A DNA stretch of 64,000 bases from Cotesia glomerata (Eukaryota; Arthropoda; Insecta; Hymenoptera; Braconidae), in contig NC_058158.1 in the NCBI RefSeq assembly GCF_020080835.1, forward strand, positions 32,258,305 through 32,322,304. Direction: 5' to 3'. The translations under genes were made by a program, and so were the position numbers. Below, in pieces: positions 42,001 to 51,951 of the stretch. The notes under the pieces are model-generated. The model searched no databases. It saw only the letters and a list, made by a program, of their open reading frames with translations, and was not told the origin of the DNA. The number at the start of each line of letters is the position of its first letter. The first letter of the stretch is position 1.

Positions 42001-43982
42001 ATTTTTAATGAACCTACGTATTTGTTGGTTGTTATTTGTTACCTTCACTAGTTTGGCGTAGATCGTGTAAAAATAAATTAACACAACTTTCTACTTTGAA
42101 AATTTTTTATTATTTTCTTTGTTCATTCATTGTATATCTTAAATCTCACTTATATTTAATACATATACATATTCCCTTCCACAATATAAGTTATATATGT
42201 ATATATATTATACGGATATCGTATGTTTAACGAACAACTGCAACCCACGTCGATGACCTCGTGTTTTTGTACGTACACCTACTCATCACTACCAAGATCG
42301 ATAAACTCGTCTCAAACTTATTCTCTGTATTTTCCACCAATCTTCTGTTTGTAGTAACGTTACTTTTATACTTTACTATGCAAAAACAGTAAAAAAAGAA
42401 GAAATGTAAGATGATAATAAAGAAAAAAAATAACTAAAAAAATGTTTGATTTATTTAACAGGTACAAGTGAATCTCCAGGCAAGTATGCCACAGCCGAGT
42501 TACGAGAGCAATGGATCATCATCGCTGATTGAAGATGATATTGATGCAGCACTTACGGATTTACAAGTCAGTCTCGAAGGTAGCAGTATCAGTAATGGAA
42601 CCAGCGATGTTACTCAAGTACCAGAGCTCTGTGATTATCTTCGGTTCTTCAAACCAAAACGTTTTACGCTCAAGGCATTTAAGCGTTACTGGTTCACATG
42701 CCGAGATCTACAGCTCAGATTGTATAAAACACGCGAGGAGAGCCACAGTTCTGAGGCACCAGCTTATATTATTAATTTACGGGGATGCGAAGTCACACCT
42801 GACGTTCATCTCTCTCAAGGACGTTATGGGATTAGATTAGAGGTCCCTAGTGCTGATGGAATGACGGAAATGTGGATTAGATGTGATACGGTAATATTTT
42901 ATCTTCTTACTTATAAGAACTTAAAAATTTTTATTATTGTGAGATGATACTAGAAACAGAGAAAATTATAAGTCGTATGAATGCCGAGATTATTGTACAT
43001 AAATTTAACAGGTGATGTTTGTAATTGAGTACCTGAGGAAGCTACGAAAGTGGCGAAACGTTGTATGAAAATTAAATAAATATCAAATATTAAATATCCT
43101 TAAAACAAGAACCGATTAAATGTTTTTATAGTAATTTTAAACTATATATAAATAATTATTTTAGGAACAACAATATGCCAAGTGGATGGCTGCTTGCCGG
43201 TTGGCTGCTAAAGGCAGATCATTAGCAGACTCTTCCTACGAAAGCGAAGTTAATAGTATCAGCGCCTTCCTACAATTACAAAGACCAGCTCCAGCACCTG
43301 CGATTAATCCTAGTTCACTTAATATTACACCTGAAGACTATGTTGCGCCCAGATATGCCAAGAAACTTAGAGGAAAAGTAAGTGTATTTATTTTTTAAAT
43401 AGGCTCAAGGGAAAGTATTTTAAATACTATATTTAAATAGTTGGGAATTGGCCTCTTTACTATTCATTATACGTGAGGAAGTATTTATAAAATATTTACA
43501 TTGAAATTCTTTTAAAAAGTATCGTGTTATCTCTGTACAATAGATACAAGTTTTATTATTATTCTATAAAATTTTATTTATTATCAGTCAATATAAACAC
43601 TAAATAAATACTTTCTATTAAACTAAAATTTTTTTTATAGTTGAACTAACATTTGAGATATTTTAAATATTTTTTATTAAGTCATTAATCTATCAATTAA
43701 TAATATAAATAATTATAAATATTTCAGCTGGTACAAAGAATCTTGGAAGCACATGCAAACGTCAAAGATCTTCCATTAGTCGAGGCTAAATTAAACTACA
43801 TAAAAGCATGGCAATCACTGCCTGAATATGGCATTTCATTGTTCATCGTACGATTCACTGGAAAAAATAAAGACGAATTACTCGGTATCGCAAATAATCG
43901 ACTTATGCGTATGGATTTGCACAGTGGAGATCACTTGAAAACATGGAGATACAATACAATGAAGGTTTGTGTGATTTATTGT

Positions 43983-44016
<34 letters not shown>

Positions 44017-44272
44017 TGAACACAAAAAAAATTTTAGAATACTCGATAATAAAATAAATTTATGTATTTAGGCCTGGAATGTTAATTGGGAAGTCAAACA
44101 TATGATGGTACAATTCGAAGAAGAGAATATAATTTTCGAGTGCCAATCGGCAGATTGTAAAGTCGTACATGAATTTATTGGAGGCTATATATTTTTGTCA
44201 ATGCGTTCCAAAGAAGCTAATCAAACGTTAAACGAAGAAATGTTCCACAAATTAACCGGTGGATGGGTTTAA
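12430..44272 (+). CDS. Fit: kindlin (fermitin family, integrin-activating FERM-PH protein)
   Basis: Kindlins bind beta-integrin tails at adhesions, with talin, to activate integrins. Eight coding exons: 12430-12568, 38906-39139, 39614-39882, 40030-40449, 42462-42890, 43165-43377, 43728-43964, 44072-44272; 713 aa, all joins in frame, the usual family length. Seen: an F0 region starting MYSDGHEVDGSW and running through the conserved IGGVML and DWSDHALWW segments; an F1 lobe (about 90-260) with a low-complexity, Lys- and Ser/Asn-rich loop in exons 3-4; F2 (about 260-360, and resuming after the PH) interrupted by a PH domain at about 408-515 (KRYWFTC, IINLRGCEV, WIRCDTEQQYAKWMAACR); and F3 from about 569, with a Trp-containing AWNVNW segment in exon 8. 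The C-terminus GGWV follows the family pattern. Intron 1 is 26.3 kb, suggesting regulatory content. Upstream noncoding exons cannot be excluded. The symbol is the fly-style family name; orthology to Fit1 or Fit2 is not resolved. Confidence 0.95.
20971..20996. repeat. GTA trinucleotide repeat
   Basis: Short microsatellite of TAG/GTA units with one interruption, inside kindlin intron 1. Confidence 0.8.
22435..22484. repeat. (TA)25 microsatellite
   Basis: Uninterrupted run of alternating T and A in kindlin intron 1; likely polymorphic. Confidence 0.95.
22783..23772. mobile_element. non-autonomous element with CACGGA(A)n ends, about 1 kb
   Basis: Left end reads CACGGAGAAAAAAATTTTG; the right end is the near inverse complement (AAATTTTTTTTTCCGTGC). 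Subterminal segments repeat related phrases in direct and inverted form, such as AACTCTACA, GAGCTCTGAGAGCT and ATACCGTTTGGCTC, near both ends (about 22,870-22,960 and 23,600-23,750). There is no open frame of note. The boundaries are approximate because I could not fix a target duplication. Superfamily not assigned. Confidence 0.6.
26969..26998. repeat. (AT)15 microsatellite
   Basis: Alternating AT tract in kindlin intron 1. Confidence 0.93.
28174..28771 (-). mobile_element. tRNA-derived SINE, about 600 bp
   Basis: On the minus strand the 5' end has an RNA polymerase III A-box-like TGGCCTGGTCGG (28760-28749). A B-box-like GGGTTTTCGATCCC follows (28716-28703), with an extra T against the consensus. 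The body runs leftwards to an (ATA)n tail at about 28174-28190. A 12-bp direct repeat with one mismatch flanks it (28162-28173 and 28772-28783), as expected of LINE-dependent retroposition. Not an intact tRNA gene: the cloverleaf is not maintained. Confidence 0.72.
28826..29430. mobile_element. MITE with long inverted repeats and TTAA target site (piggyBac-like)
   Basis: Terminal inverted repeats of roughly 165 bp, nearly identical over long stretches, begin GGGGGTATTCTAGTCTAGAA at the left and end with its near inverse complement at the right. TTAA occurs directly outside each end (28822-28825 and 29431-29434). TTAA duplication is the hallmark of piggyBac transposases (family knowledge). The interior has no coding capacity. 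It lies about 50 bp from the SINE at 28174-28771. Confidence 0.85.
31361..31661. mobile_element. small TIR element, about 300 bp
   Basis: Left end GGGTGGGTCTAAAAAATGACT is matched by a near inverse complement at the right (AGTGATTTTTTAGACCCGCCC), about 25 bp with a few mismatches. The interior is AT-rich and non-coding. A TA duplication is possible but not certain. Confidence 0.6.
36088..36104. repeat. short (TA)n tract
   Basis: About 8 TA units in kindlin intron 1. Confidence 0.8.
40450..42461 (+). other. kindlin intron 4, 2.0 kb
   Basis: Donor CAG|GTATTA and acceptor TTTAACAG. AT-rich; I see no gene or element in it. Confidence 0.8.
43985..44014 (+). repeat. poly-T tract (30 T) in kindlin intron 7
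   Basis: Uninterrupted thymine run just downstream of the exon 7 donor, within a 107-bp intron. Its length may be assembly-sensitive. Confidence 0.95.
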
Positions 44273-45444
44273 ATGTTATTAAAAATTATTATAACAATAA
44301 GTATAATAAATTTTGCAAAAAGATAATAACAAAAGTAAATATAGAATAAAGATAATATTTAATGAAATAATTGTTGGATAGTAAAATTAACTATGAAATG
44401 ATAATTGAAAAGATAACGTGTTTGTTATGTAACATAAAAGAAACTTATGACTTACGAAATATTTTAAAACATATACATGAGTGCCTAGTGACTTGTTATT
44501 GTAAAAATAATATACAATATATAATTTTATATACTTATTATTATAAATAAATTGATAATTATTAATAGTTAATATTGAATTATTAATTATTAATAAAAGA
44601 TAATGTGCAACAAGAAGTAATCAAACCAAAATTGATTTATATAAGGCCCCCAACGAGTCTAAATTTTAATTAATTATTTTCAATTTTTTTTTAATTATTT
44701 TAATTAGTATATATGCACAAGATTTTAATCTAGACATTAAAATTTTTACAAATATCACTAAATCTACTAATTTTATTGTATTAATATCTAACTATTATTA
44801 TTATTATTATTTTTATAACTATTAATTTTCACTGTCATTTTTATTTCACTACTTTTTATTTAAATTATATAATGCTTTTTATTTTACATCCGGATGCATC
44901 TGCATTCAATATTTAAAACTCAAATTTTTGAATAATTATTTTAATATTAAATTTAATTTTAAATATTATTCTGTATTGACTTAAAAATTTGAATGATCAA
45001 AATTTTATAATTAAATAATTTTTTTAATTATGAACAAAATGAAATTTTTATGAAATATTTAAAGGCTAATTAATCGATTATTTAATGAATTTTTGTAAAT
45101 TATTTGTCCAATTAACATTTAAAAACTAAAAAAGAATAATTAATTATTATATATAAATATACATGTCGTTTTCACTGTCATATTAATCTAGATGTACATT
45201 AAATTAAAAAAAAAATTAGTTTTGTAAATTAATAGACTATAGTTTGTATATTAAAAGATATATAAATATATATTTAAATTAATATCTACGTTATCTAACG
45301 TCAAAAAATATAATTATTGATTAAAATAATATATTTTATATGTAAGAAGCTTTATTGAATACTGTAATAAATAATATTCAATTAAACACAAGTATCGAAA
45401 ATATAGTTTTGTAAATATATCAATTTCTTTAAAGAATATTAAAA
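44273..45444. other. convergent intergenic region, kindlin / TSSK-like
   Basis: About 1.2 kb of extremely AT-rich sequence between two convergent stop codons. Several AATAAA signals occur on both strands, so it should contain both 3' UTRs. No gene or element recognised. Confidence 0.6.
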
Positions 45445-47547
45445 TTATAATTTATTAGTTGTATTCTTGAGTGGATTGAAGAAATTTTTTTTTGGATCAA
45501 CCGACATGTTTGTATTATTTTTAGGTAACGTTTCTGGTTCTTTGAATAATTTCATTGCTGTTTTCATGATTGAGTCATTTGGAACTTGGGCTAATTCATT
45601 TCCCTAATAATAAATATTTATTTTTTAATATAATTATCATTAAATAAATTTACAAATAAATCGCGTGCCAAATGCCAAAAGGGCGTATAAAAGTTATACG
45701 CCCTTTTGACTTTGCAAAACCAAAAAGGTGTATAATTTTTTTTTTATGAAAATTAATTTAGCAGATATTTTATAATTTTTTTTTTTAATTAATTATTATT
45801 TAGAGTCGGTTTTAACTGCTGTGGTCATATCGCCGACTTTAACTGTTGGGAGTGGTACGTTGGGGTCTTTTTGGGTTGTGTAAATCTTAACCTACGCGGC
45901 AAGGGCCGAATATCAACCAAGTTGGTTTCTAAAACCAGCTTGGGATTCGAACCCAGGCCTGGCTGGTAAGTTAGTCCGAGTTCTTTATAGGCCATGCGCC
46001 TTAGACGACTCGGCTAACGTCACCGGTTTTTTATAATTTTAGGAATTTTTTTAATAAATAAATTAAGTTAAAGAAAATTAGAAAAAAAATTTACATTTAG
46101 AAAATTAAAAAAATTAAAATCAAATTTTTTAGAAACAATTTTTTGGGGCAAATTTATTTATTAAAAAAAAAATTAAAAAATGGTCAAATGACTGCTAACT
46201 TTAATGTTATTTTTTTTTTGGTGCCAGTCGTTTTGTAAACATATTCTAAGCCTAAAAATGAAGAAAAAAAATTCCTAAAGCCAAAAGGGCGTATATCTTA
46301 AGATACGCCCTTTTGGCATTAGTACGTCAAAAATTTTTTTTCTGCAGATCTTTACGTTTCGAGCGATTTTAAAAAGAATGGTAAAAAAAATTTTTTTTTA
46401 TACGCCCTTTTGGCATTTGGCACGCGAAATGAACCTTCAGCTTAAAAAAAAAATCAACAATACCTGATGCTGTATCGATGAAGAATGACCAAATCGGCTA
46501 CTAAAAGACAATTTATCTTTCTTATTTTTTAGCCACTCATGTGCTAAAACACGGTCAAGCGTAAGTCTCACAGTAACATCAGGCTCCAAAATACGCTTGA
46601 CAATATTAACAGCCAGCGGTGACAGCGTTTTGAGTACCCGAGATCTAAAGACCCAATTTTTCCCCATCTGATCTTTCAGCAGCTTTTTAATATTGTCATC
46701 CTTAAAGGGCATCGTCCCGTTGAGCATTATGTACAAAATGATACCGAGCGACCAAACATCAGCCAATTTTGGATTGTATGGCGTGCCAGAAACAACTTCT
46801 GGAGCAGCGTAAGCCGCAGACCCGCAGTACGTGTAGCTCAAAACCCGTTTGTTTTCCTCGTCGACGCAATAGCGCGCAAATCCAAAATCGGCTAGCTTAA
46901 CGTTGAATTTACGAGACAGTAAAATGTTCTCGCACTTTAAATCGCGGTGCGCAATATGTTTGCCGTGCAAATACTGCAGCCCTGAGGCCATTTGACGGAA
47001 CCAGAGCTTTGACTGTTGCTCTGACACAACACCGCTGCGGATTATATGATCCAATAAGTCACCGTTGTCTGCATAGCGCATGAAAATAAACACACGTGGT
47101 CCTCGTTGTAGTATGCTGTGTACCTGAGTGACAGAAATAAAATGAGTAGATAATAATAATTGATTTTCATAAAAATAAAAAAATTGGTAAATTAATAAAT
47201 AATGTTTAAACAAAATACTTGAATGATATGTGGGTTTTCAACTTTTGTTAAAATTTCAAGTTCACGGGGAAAAAATTTTTCAAGGAAATCTGGAGGTGCT
47301 TTTTCTTTATCAAATATCTTACAAGCAAGCCGCATTTTTTTTGAACTATTATTATCTAGGTAATCTGCTAGGTGAACGGTCGCATAAGAACCCTAGTTTA
47401 TAATTATAATAAATAATAATAATTATTATTATTAAGTTAATAGTAAAATAATAATAAACTTACCTGGCCAATTTTTTTGCCAATAAGATAACCACGCTCC
47501 TCGAGAGCGCTGACTTCGGAATTTCGCGGGCTTAGTCTCGTGGCCAT
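45445..47547 (-). CDS. testis-specific serine/threonine kinase (TSSK-like)
   Basis: Protein kinase of the CAMK-like TSSK family, which acts in late spermatogenesis (family knowledge). Four coding exons: 47547-47464, 47392-47219, 47123-46464, 45603-45445; 358 aa, all phase 0. Seen: glycine-rich loop IGQGSYATV across the exon 1/2 join (about 26-34), ATP-binding Lys53 in LACKIF, helix-C Glu72, catalytic loop HRDLKCEN at 145-152, DFGFAR at 165-170, CGSAAYAAPE ending at about 195, and the usual DVWSLG segment of the C-lobe. All catalytic residues are present, so it is predicted to be active. The C-terminal tail (about 290-358) is polar and Asn/Lys-rich. The last intron (45604-46463) holds a TIR element with a nested SINE. 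Which TSSK paralogue it is cannot be decided by eye. The start has only a short leader before the kinase domain, as usual in this family. Confidence 0.9.
45662..46426. mobile_element. 765-bp TIR element with hairpin ends, in the TSSK intron
   Basis: Perfect 28-bp terminal inverted repeats (45662-45689 and 46399-46426) begin CGCGTGCCAAATGCC. A 4-bp AAAT lies outside each end. The TIR core CCAAAAGGGCGTAT recurs in inverted orientation next to each end, giving hairpins at about 45,672-45,711 and 46,280-46,317. A weaker copy follows at about 45,722. There is no coding capacity. It is interrupted by the SINE at 45780-46028. Superfamily not assigned. Confidence 0.82.
45780..46028 (-). mobile_element. 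tRNA-derived SINE nested in the TIR element
   Basis: On the minus strand it starts near 46028 with an A-box TTAGCCGAGTC (46017-46007) followed by GTCTAAGGCGC, as in tRNA-Leu/Ser. A B-box GGTTCGAATCC lies at 45953-45943. A non-tRNA body and an A-rich end follow at about 45,780-45,800. An exact 12-bp duplication TTTTATAATTTT flanks it (45768-45779 and 46029-46040). A retroposed element, not a functional tRNA gene, since the body continues past the B-box without an acceptor stem. Confidence 0.82.
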
Positions 47548-48069
47548 TCCAAATCTTCTTCATTTGCGAGACACTTATTAATTTTTTAATGAATAAAATG
47601 CCAATTAATATTGGTTATGTGTCGAATAAATATACCAATAACATTTCGATTTGCGATAATTAATTTTGATAGTTATTTAAGTTATTATTGTCGGTAATTT
47701 TTATCAGCGAATAATAATTAAGGCACGAATGTCTCAAAGGATGATGCGAGTTACTGGAATTTAGTTAATCAAATCCAGTTTGTACCTTGTCGTACACTGG
47801 AATTATTTAATAGGACAATATACTGTCAGCCATACTTGAAATTAAAATTAAAACAATTGCGCATCAAATTCTTTAAATTATTTTCTTATAGTTAATTAAA
47901 AACTAGTAATTTAATGGCATTAATTAATCAAAATGATTTATGAGTAAGATTTTATATTAAAACTTTTAATTATTGTAGTTATAAATAATAAGATTTGCAA
48001 AACTTAGTAAGTTATGAACTTTTTTTGTTTTTATTTAGTATTAAATCAAATTATACAGATGAAAATTCA
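47548..48069. other. intergenic region, TSSK-like / RpS25
   Basis: About 520 bp, AT-rich. It should contain the TSSK-like promoter and the RpS25 3' UTR. Confidence 0.5.
48030..48035 (-). terminator. RpS25 polyadenylation signal (candidate)
   Basis: AATAAA on the minus strand about 35 bases after the RpS25 stop codon, at the expected spacing for a short ribosomal-protein 3' UTR. Confidence 0.55.
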
Positions 48070-49249
48070 TTACGCAGCGGGATCGTCGCCCTTGGTGGTG
48101 CGGGTGTAAATAAGTTGAGCGTGGTGCTGTACAACTTGTTTAATCAGACCTTTTTGGTGAAGTTCGAGGAGTGCTCGCCTGGCAAGTGATCCGCGGATCT
48201 TCAATCTTTCACTCACAATTGATGGAGTGATCAATTTGTATTGAGGTACTTCCTTGATAAGTTTGTCATATGTACCCTTGTCGAACAACACTGCGTTGTT
48301 TAACTTGTCACGGACTTTTCCTTTGGACCACTTCTGCAAATTTAATATAATTATATTAGTAATTTATTTAAATGCATTGCAGTGATTACTAACAAAATTG
48401 AAGTTAATTATAGTCTTTATTTTCAAGTGATATTAGAATTAAATTTGATTTTTTTTTAATAAAAGTTTTTAGTGTTCTAAAAGCTTAATAAAAATTAAAT
48501 AATTGAAACTATGATTGTAATTATCAATCGAGTATTACGACTAGTTCATTTAATCATTGAAATAAAAAATTATCTTTAAAAAAATATATCTTAACAAGAA
48601 TTTAAATACTTAAAGATTTAAATAAATTATAATAAAAATTAATTGTTGATTAAAATAAAACGCACCTTCTTCTTGGCTTTTCCACCAGATCCTCCTTCCT
48701 TCTTTTTTTGGGTCTTTTGAGGTTGTTTGGAGGAACCTCCCTTCGTGTCCTTCTTGGGCGGCTAAAAAATAAATTTCACTTTTAGTTTTTGCTCAACATA
48801 CAATAAAAATAAATAATGAATTTATAAAAGATATCAGTCTCATTAAATCAGATTTTGCTACCACGGTGATAGTCTAGATTTAAAATTATCGTCATGTTGA
48901 CAAAAGTTAGGTTATGACTGCACTTTTATTAATTTATTAATTAAGATTTACTTGATTAGTAAAAAAATAAGAAAAAATCGAAATAATTTTATAAAATTGA
49001 AACATAATGAATTGTGATAATTATTTAATTATAAATAACAATAATAATAAAAGATTAAAAAATGAATTGCCATGTGACTAGACAAGAGGTCAACAATGGT
49101 TATAATATAATCACACTTTTTTAGAAACTTTTAATTGTAGAATAAAAATTTACTTTTTTTTAGTTTCATTTTGCAATAAATATTTTTATTATCAGGTGCA
49201 GTATAATTTCAATTAATTAAAATAACTGATAGCTGGAAACACTCACCAT
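48070..49249 (-). CDS. RpS25: 40S ribosomal protein S25 (eS25)
   Basis: Structural component of the small ribosomal subunit near the head/E site (family knowledge). Coding exons: 49249-49247 (the ATG only), 48761-48666, 48333-48070; 120 aa. Seen: a Lys/Gly/Gln-rich basic N-terminus (residues 2-33), then KWSKGKVRDKLNN and the conserved winged-helix body containing VSERLKIRGSLAR and IYTRTTK, ending DDPAA. Length and ending fit the family. The exon coding only the initiator ATG followed by GTGAGT is a common arrangement in ribosomal protein genes. A pyrimidine tract lies just upstream. The gene is divergent from the ZnT7-like gene. Confidence 0.97.
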
Positions 49250-49266
49250 AATGACCGATGCACTGT

Positions 49267-49281
49267 AAAAGAAAGAAAGAG
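49267..49281 (-). promoter_or_regulatory. candidate 5' TOP tract / start of RpS25 mRNA
   Basis: On the minus strand CTCTTTCTTTCTTTT lies 18 bases upstream of the ATG. Ribosomal-protein mRNAs usually begin with a C followed by such a tract, which confers TOR-dependent translation (family knowledge). The exact transcription start is not known. Confidence 0.55.
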
Positions 49282-50208
49282 CGATCTGCGGTGTTGATCT
49301 CCGCAGTCGGAGCGCTGCGATCGCCGTTTATTGTCAAAAGAGAAACTACATACAACTCAATAATTTAAATAATTTCATGGAAATCTTTTTTAGTTAAATT
49401 TTTGTTGCTTATAAATAATTATTTATTTATTATTTAATTACTATTTAAACGTTAGTTTTTATTTATAAAATTAATTTCTCGTTTCAGAAAAGTAAAAGAA
49501 ACGCGGAATCGAAACAGACCAGGGTCGTAGTAAATAATTTTGTACGAGAAAATTTAACCTGTTTGACAGAAATAAGTATGTCAATAACAATGAGGTAAAA
49601 AGAGAAAAAATTTTATTTTTTTATCTTGGAATTATTTGTCATACGTTCCTGAAAAAAATTACTCACAATAGAGGGCGCTTACAAATTTTGATAGTTTTAT
49701 AAATTTTTAAATTCAACATTAGAATTTTTTTTTTTGTATAAACAAATTTATATTTACTCTACAAAATATTTTTTAATCTATTAAAAAAAAATTTAAGCTA
49801 TCAATGCATTTTATTAAAAAATTTAATAGTGTATAATTTTAAATTATAAGTTATAAAAATAAAAAGACAACTTAATTGCATGATTAAAATTTTTAATTAA
49901 CTATTAAAAAAAATTAAATTTTTGTTTCTTTTTCAGAAAACCTAGTCCTCATTTCTTATTCCTTATTCAAATAAAAATGTTAGTTAGATGACATAGACAA
50001 TAATATTTGATTGGTTGGTAGGATCTTGATCTATTCCCTTTACCCTTCGCCACCGATTCAAGCGATGGCGTTCACCCGTGCGTTCTACAGCCGGGAGTCG
50101 TTAAATTTATTAAAATAATAACACAACAAAAATGCTCTTTGTATAAATAAACAAAATTATAAATTAACTTTATGTATTTATTTGGAACTAAATTTTCATC
50201 AACTCGAG
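49282..50208. promoter_or_regulatory. divergent promoter region, RpS25 / ZnT7-like
   Basis: About 0.9 kb between divergent genes. It has an inverted CCAAT-like ATTGG at 50011-50015 and a GC-richer block at about 50,040-50,100 that probably marks the ZnT7-like promoter or first exon. The rest is AT-rich with no other feature. Confidence 0.45.
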
Positions 50209-50781
50209 GTAAGTTTTTTAATTTGACGTATCATAACCTTACGGTGACGTAAGGTTGTTGACACGTCAGACAACTTTAATATTTCTTTCAATTAATATTT
50301 TATTTCTGCTATTATTTTTATTTATCAATAAATATAATTCAATTAATCGATATATATTTTTTAAAAAGTTAATTATCAAGTGTACTTGAAATTTGTAATC
50401 ATTTATTTAATGCATTGTGTTCCTTATGGTAGACTTTTTTCAACTAGATATTTTAAATGAAATTTATGTTATTAACTTTATTTTACACTAAAGAGTAGTT
50501 TTTTTTTTTATTGATAAGTTGAAAAATAATTTATTAAATAACCAAGCAACAGATGTCTGAAACATTTTATTTCAAATAAAATAACTTTGATAGTTTTTGA
50601 ATTTTTCAATTCTTTAATATTCTATTGTTAACTAATAAACCTTTCGCATTTTTTGAATAAAAAAATTTTATCTCCAAAATATTAATTTATTAAAAAAAAA
50701 AAAAAAAAAAATTACCAACCATCTGCTGCTTTGTTACTTGCAATTAAAAAAAACTTGAATAATAAACTAAATTAATTACAG
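50209..50781 (+). other. probable 5' UTR intron of the ZnT7-like gene
   Basis: A consensus donor CTCGAG|GTAAGT at 50209 and an acceptor TTAATTACAG ending at 50781 lie just upstream of the coding start at 50806. This suggests a noncoding first exon near 50,100-50,208. Inferred from splice signals only. Confidence 0.5.
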
Positions 50782-50805
50782 GTTAAAAGCTGATGAACTA
50801 GCAAG

Positions 50806-51951
50806 ATGCTTCCATTATCGCACAGAGACGGCCGAGGGATCGGCAGTAAAATAAAAGAAAAAATATACAGCTGGAAAAGACTAATTTTCTCGGACCCAAA
50901 CACAAGGAACTTATTTTTATTTTTATTCCTAAACTTATCATTCGCATTTGTCGAATTGCTCTTCGGGATATGGACCAACAGTTTGGGGTTGATATCCGAC
51001 AGTTTCCACATGTTCTTCGATTGCACTGGTCTGGTAGCCGGACTGGCAGCATCAGTGATAACCAAATGGCGAGCTAACGAGCGGTACTCCTTTGGGTACG
51101 TCCGCGCTGAAGTGTTGGCCGGTTTCGTGAACGGATTAGCGCTCCTCTTCGTAGCAATAGGCATAATGTCTAACGCGGTGGAGCGACTGATCGAGCCGCC
51201 GGAAGTAAAACACGAGAGATTGTTCGCGGTCTCGGTGATGGGACTGTTCGTCAACCTGGTAGGTATTTATGCATTCCAACACGGACATGGCCACAGTCAC
51301 GGAGGTGGCGGACATGGTCACAGCCACGGTGGAGGACATGGACACAGTCATGCTAATCACGGAGCATTGAATAATCCTGGAGTTACTAATCTAGGAGTTG
51401 GAGTCGGCATCAATATGGAGCAAGGACACGGACACTCTCATAATCACAACCACAGTCACAATCATGATCACCATGAAATAGAAACAGACACGATGTTGCC
51501 AGCAGGGAACTCTCAGATTATGAAGGGAGTGTTTTTGCACATTCTCGCTGACACTCTTGGATCTGTGGGTGTAATTATATCAGCGATACTGATGCAAATG
51601 TTCGGATGGATGATTGCTGATCCAATTTGCTCAATGTTCATAGCGTTGATGATTATAATTAGTGTAGTGTCTCTGTTGAAAGAATCAGCAGTGATACTAA
51701 TGCAGAGACAGCCTGTCGCGCTAGACCACGTTCTTCCTGGGTGTTATAACAAAGTAACACAGTTATCTGGAGTTTACAGTGTGCAAGAGCCTCGCTTTTG
51801 GACTCTTTGCTCGGATGTTTATGTCGGGACTTTGAAATTAGAGGTCGCTAGGACGGTGGATCCTAAGTACGTGGTAGCTCATACGGAAATGATATTCCAC
51901 GCAGCTGGTGTCAGATATCTCACTGTCCAGCTAGACTACACGTCCATGTGA
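50806..51951 (+). CDS. zinc transporter ZnT7-like (SLC30A7, cation diffusion facilitator)
   Basis: Proton-coupled zinc exporter expected to load zinc into the Golgi/early secretory pathway (ZnT5/6/7 biology, family knowledge). Single coding exon, 381 aa. Seen: a short basic N-terminus; six hydrophobic segments, the first at about 35-56; the two zinc-site HxxxD motifs, HMFFD (68-72) in the second helix and HILAD (245-249) in the fifth; a His-rich cytosolic loop (about 159-222) made of GHGHSHGGG-like units; and a cytosolic C-terminal domain. Conserved SLGLISDSFHM and RYSFGYVRAEVLAGF segments match ZnT7 better than other members. The first in-frame ATG is taken as the start, preceded by a probable 5' UTR intron. 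Coding base composition is clearly less AT-rich than the surroundings. A candidate AATAAA lies at 52015-52020. Confidence 0.93.
   Translation: MLPLSHRDGRGIGSKIKEKIYSWKRLIFSDPNTRNLFLFLFLNLSFAFVELLFGIWTNSLGLISDSFHMFFDCTGLVAGLAASVITKWRANERYSFGYVRAEVLAGFVNGLALLFVAIGIMSNAVERLIEPPEVKHERLFAVSVMGLFVNLVGIYAFQHGHGHSHGGGGHGHSHGGGHGHSHANHGALNNPGVTNLGVGVGINMEQGHGHSHNHNHSHNHDHHEIETDTMLPAGNSQIMKGVFLHILADTLGSVGVIISAILMQMFGWMIADPICSMFIALMIIISVVSLLKESAVILMQRQPVALDHVLPGCYNKVTQLSGVYSVQEPRFWTLCSDVYVGTLKLEVARTVDPKYVVAHTEMIFHAAGVRYLTVQLDYTSM

Noticed and set aside
42036..42230. Possible extra kindlin exon in intron 4
   Set aside because: The translation does not resemble kindlin, and exons 4 and 5 already join in frame at a conserved position.
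45943..46017. tRNA gene (A- and B-boxes present)
   Set aside because: No acceptor stem or cloverleaf, a non-tRNA body, and flanking target duplications: it is a SINE.
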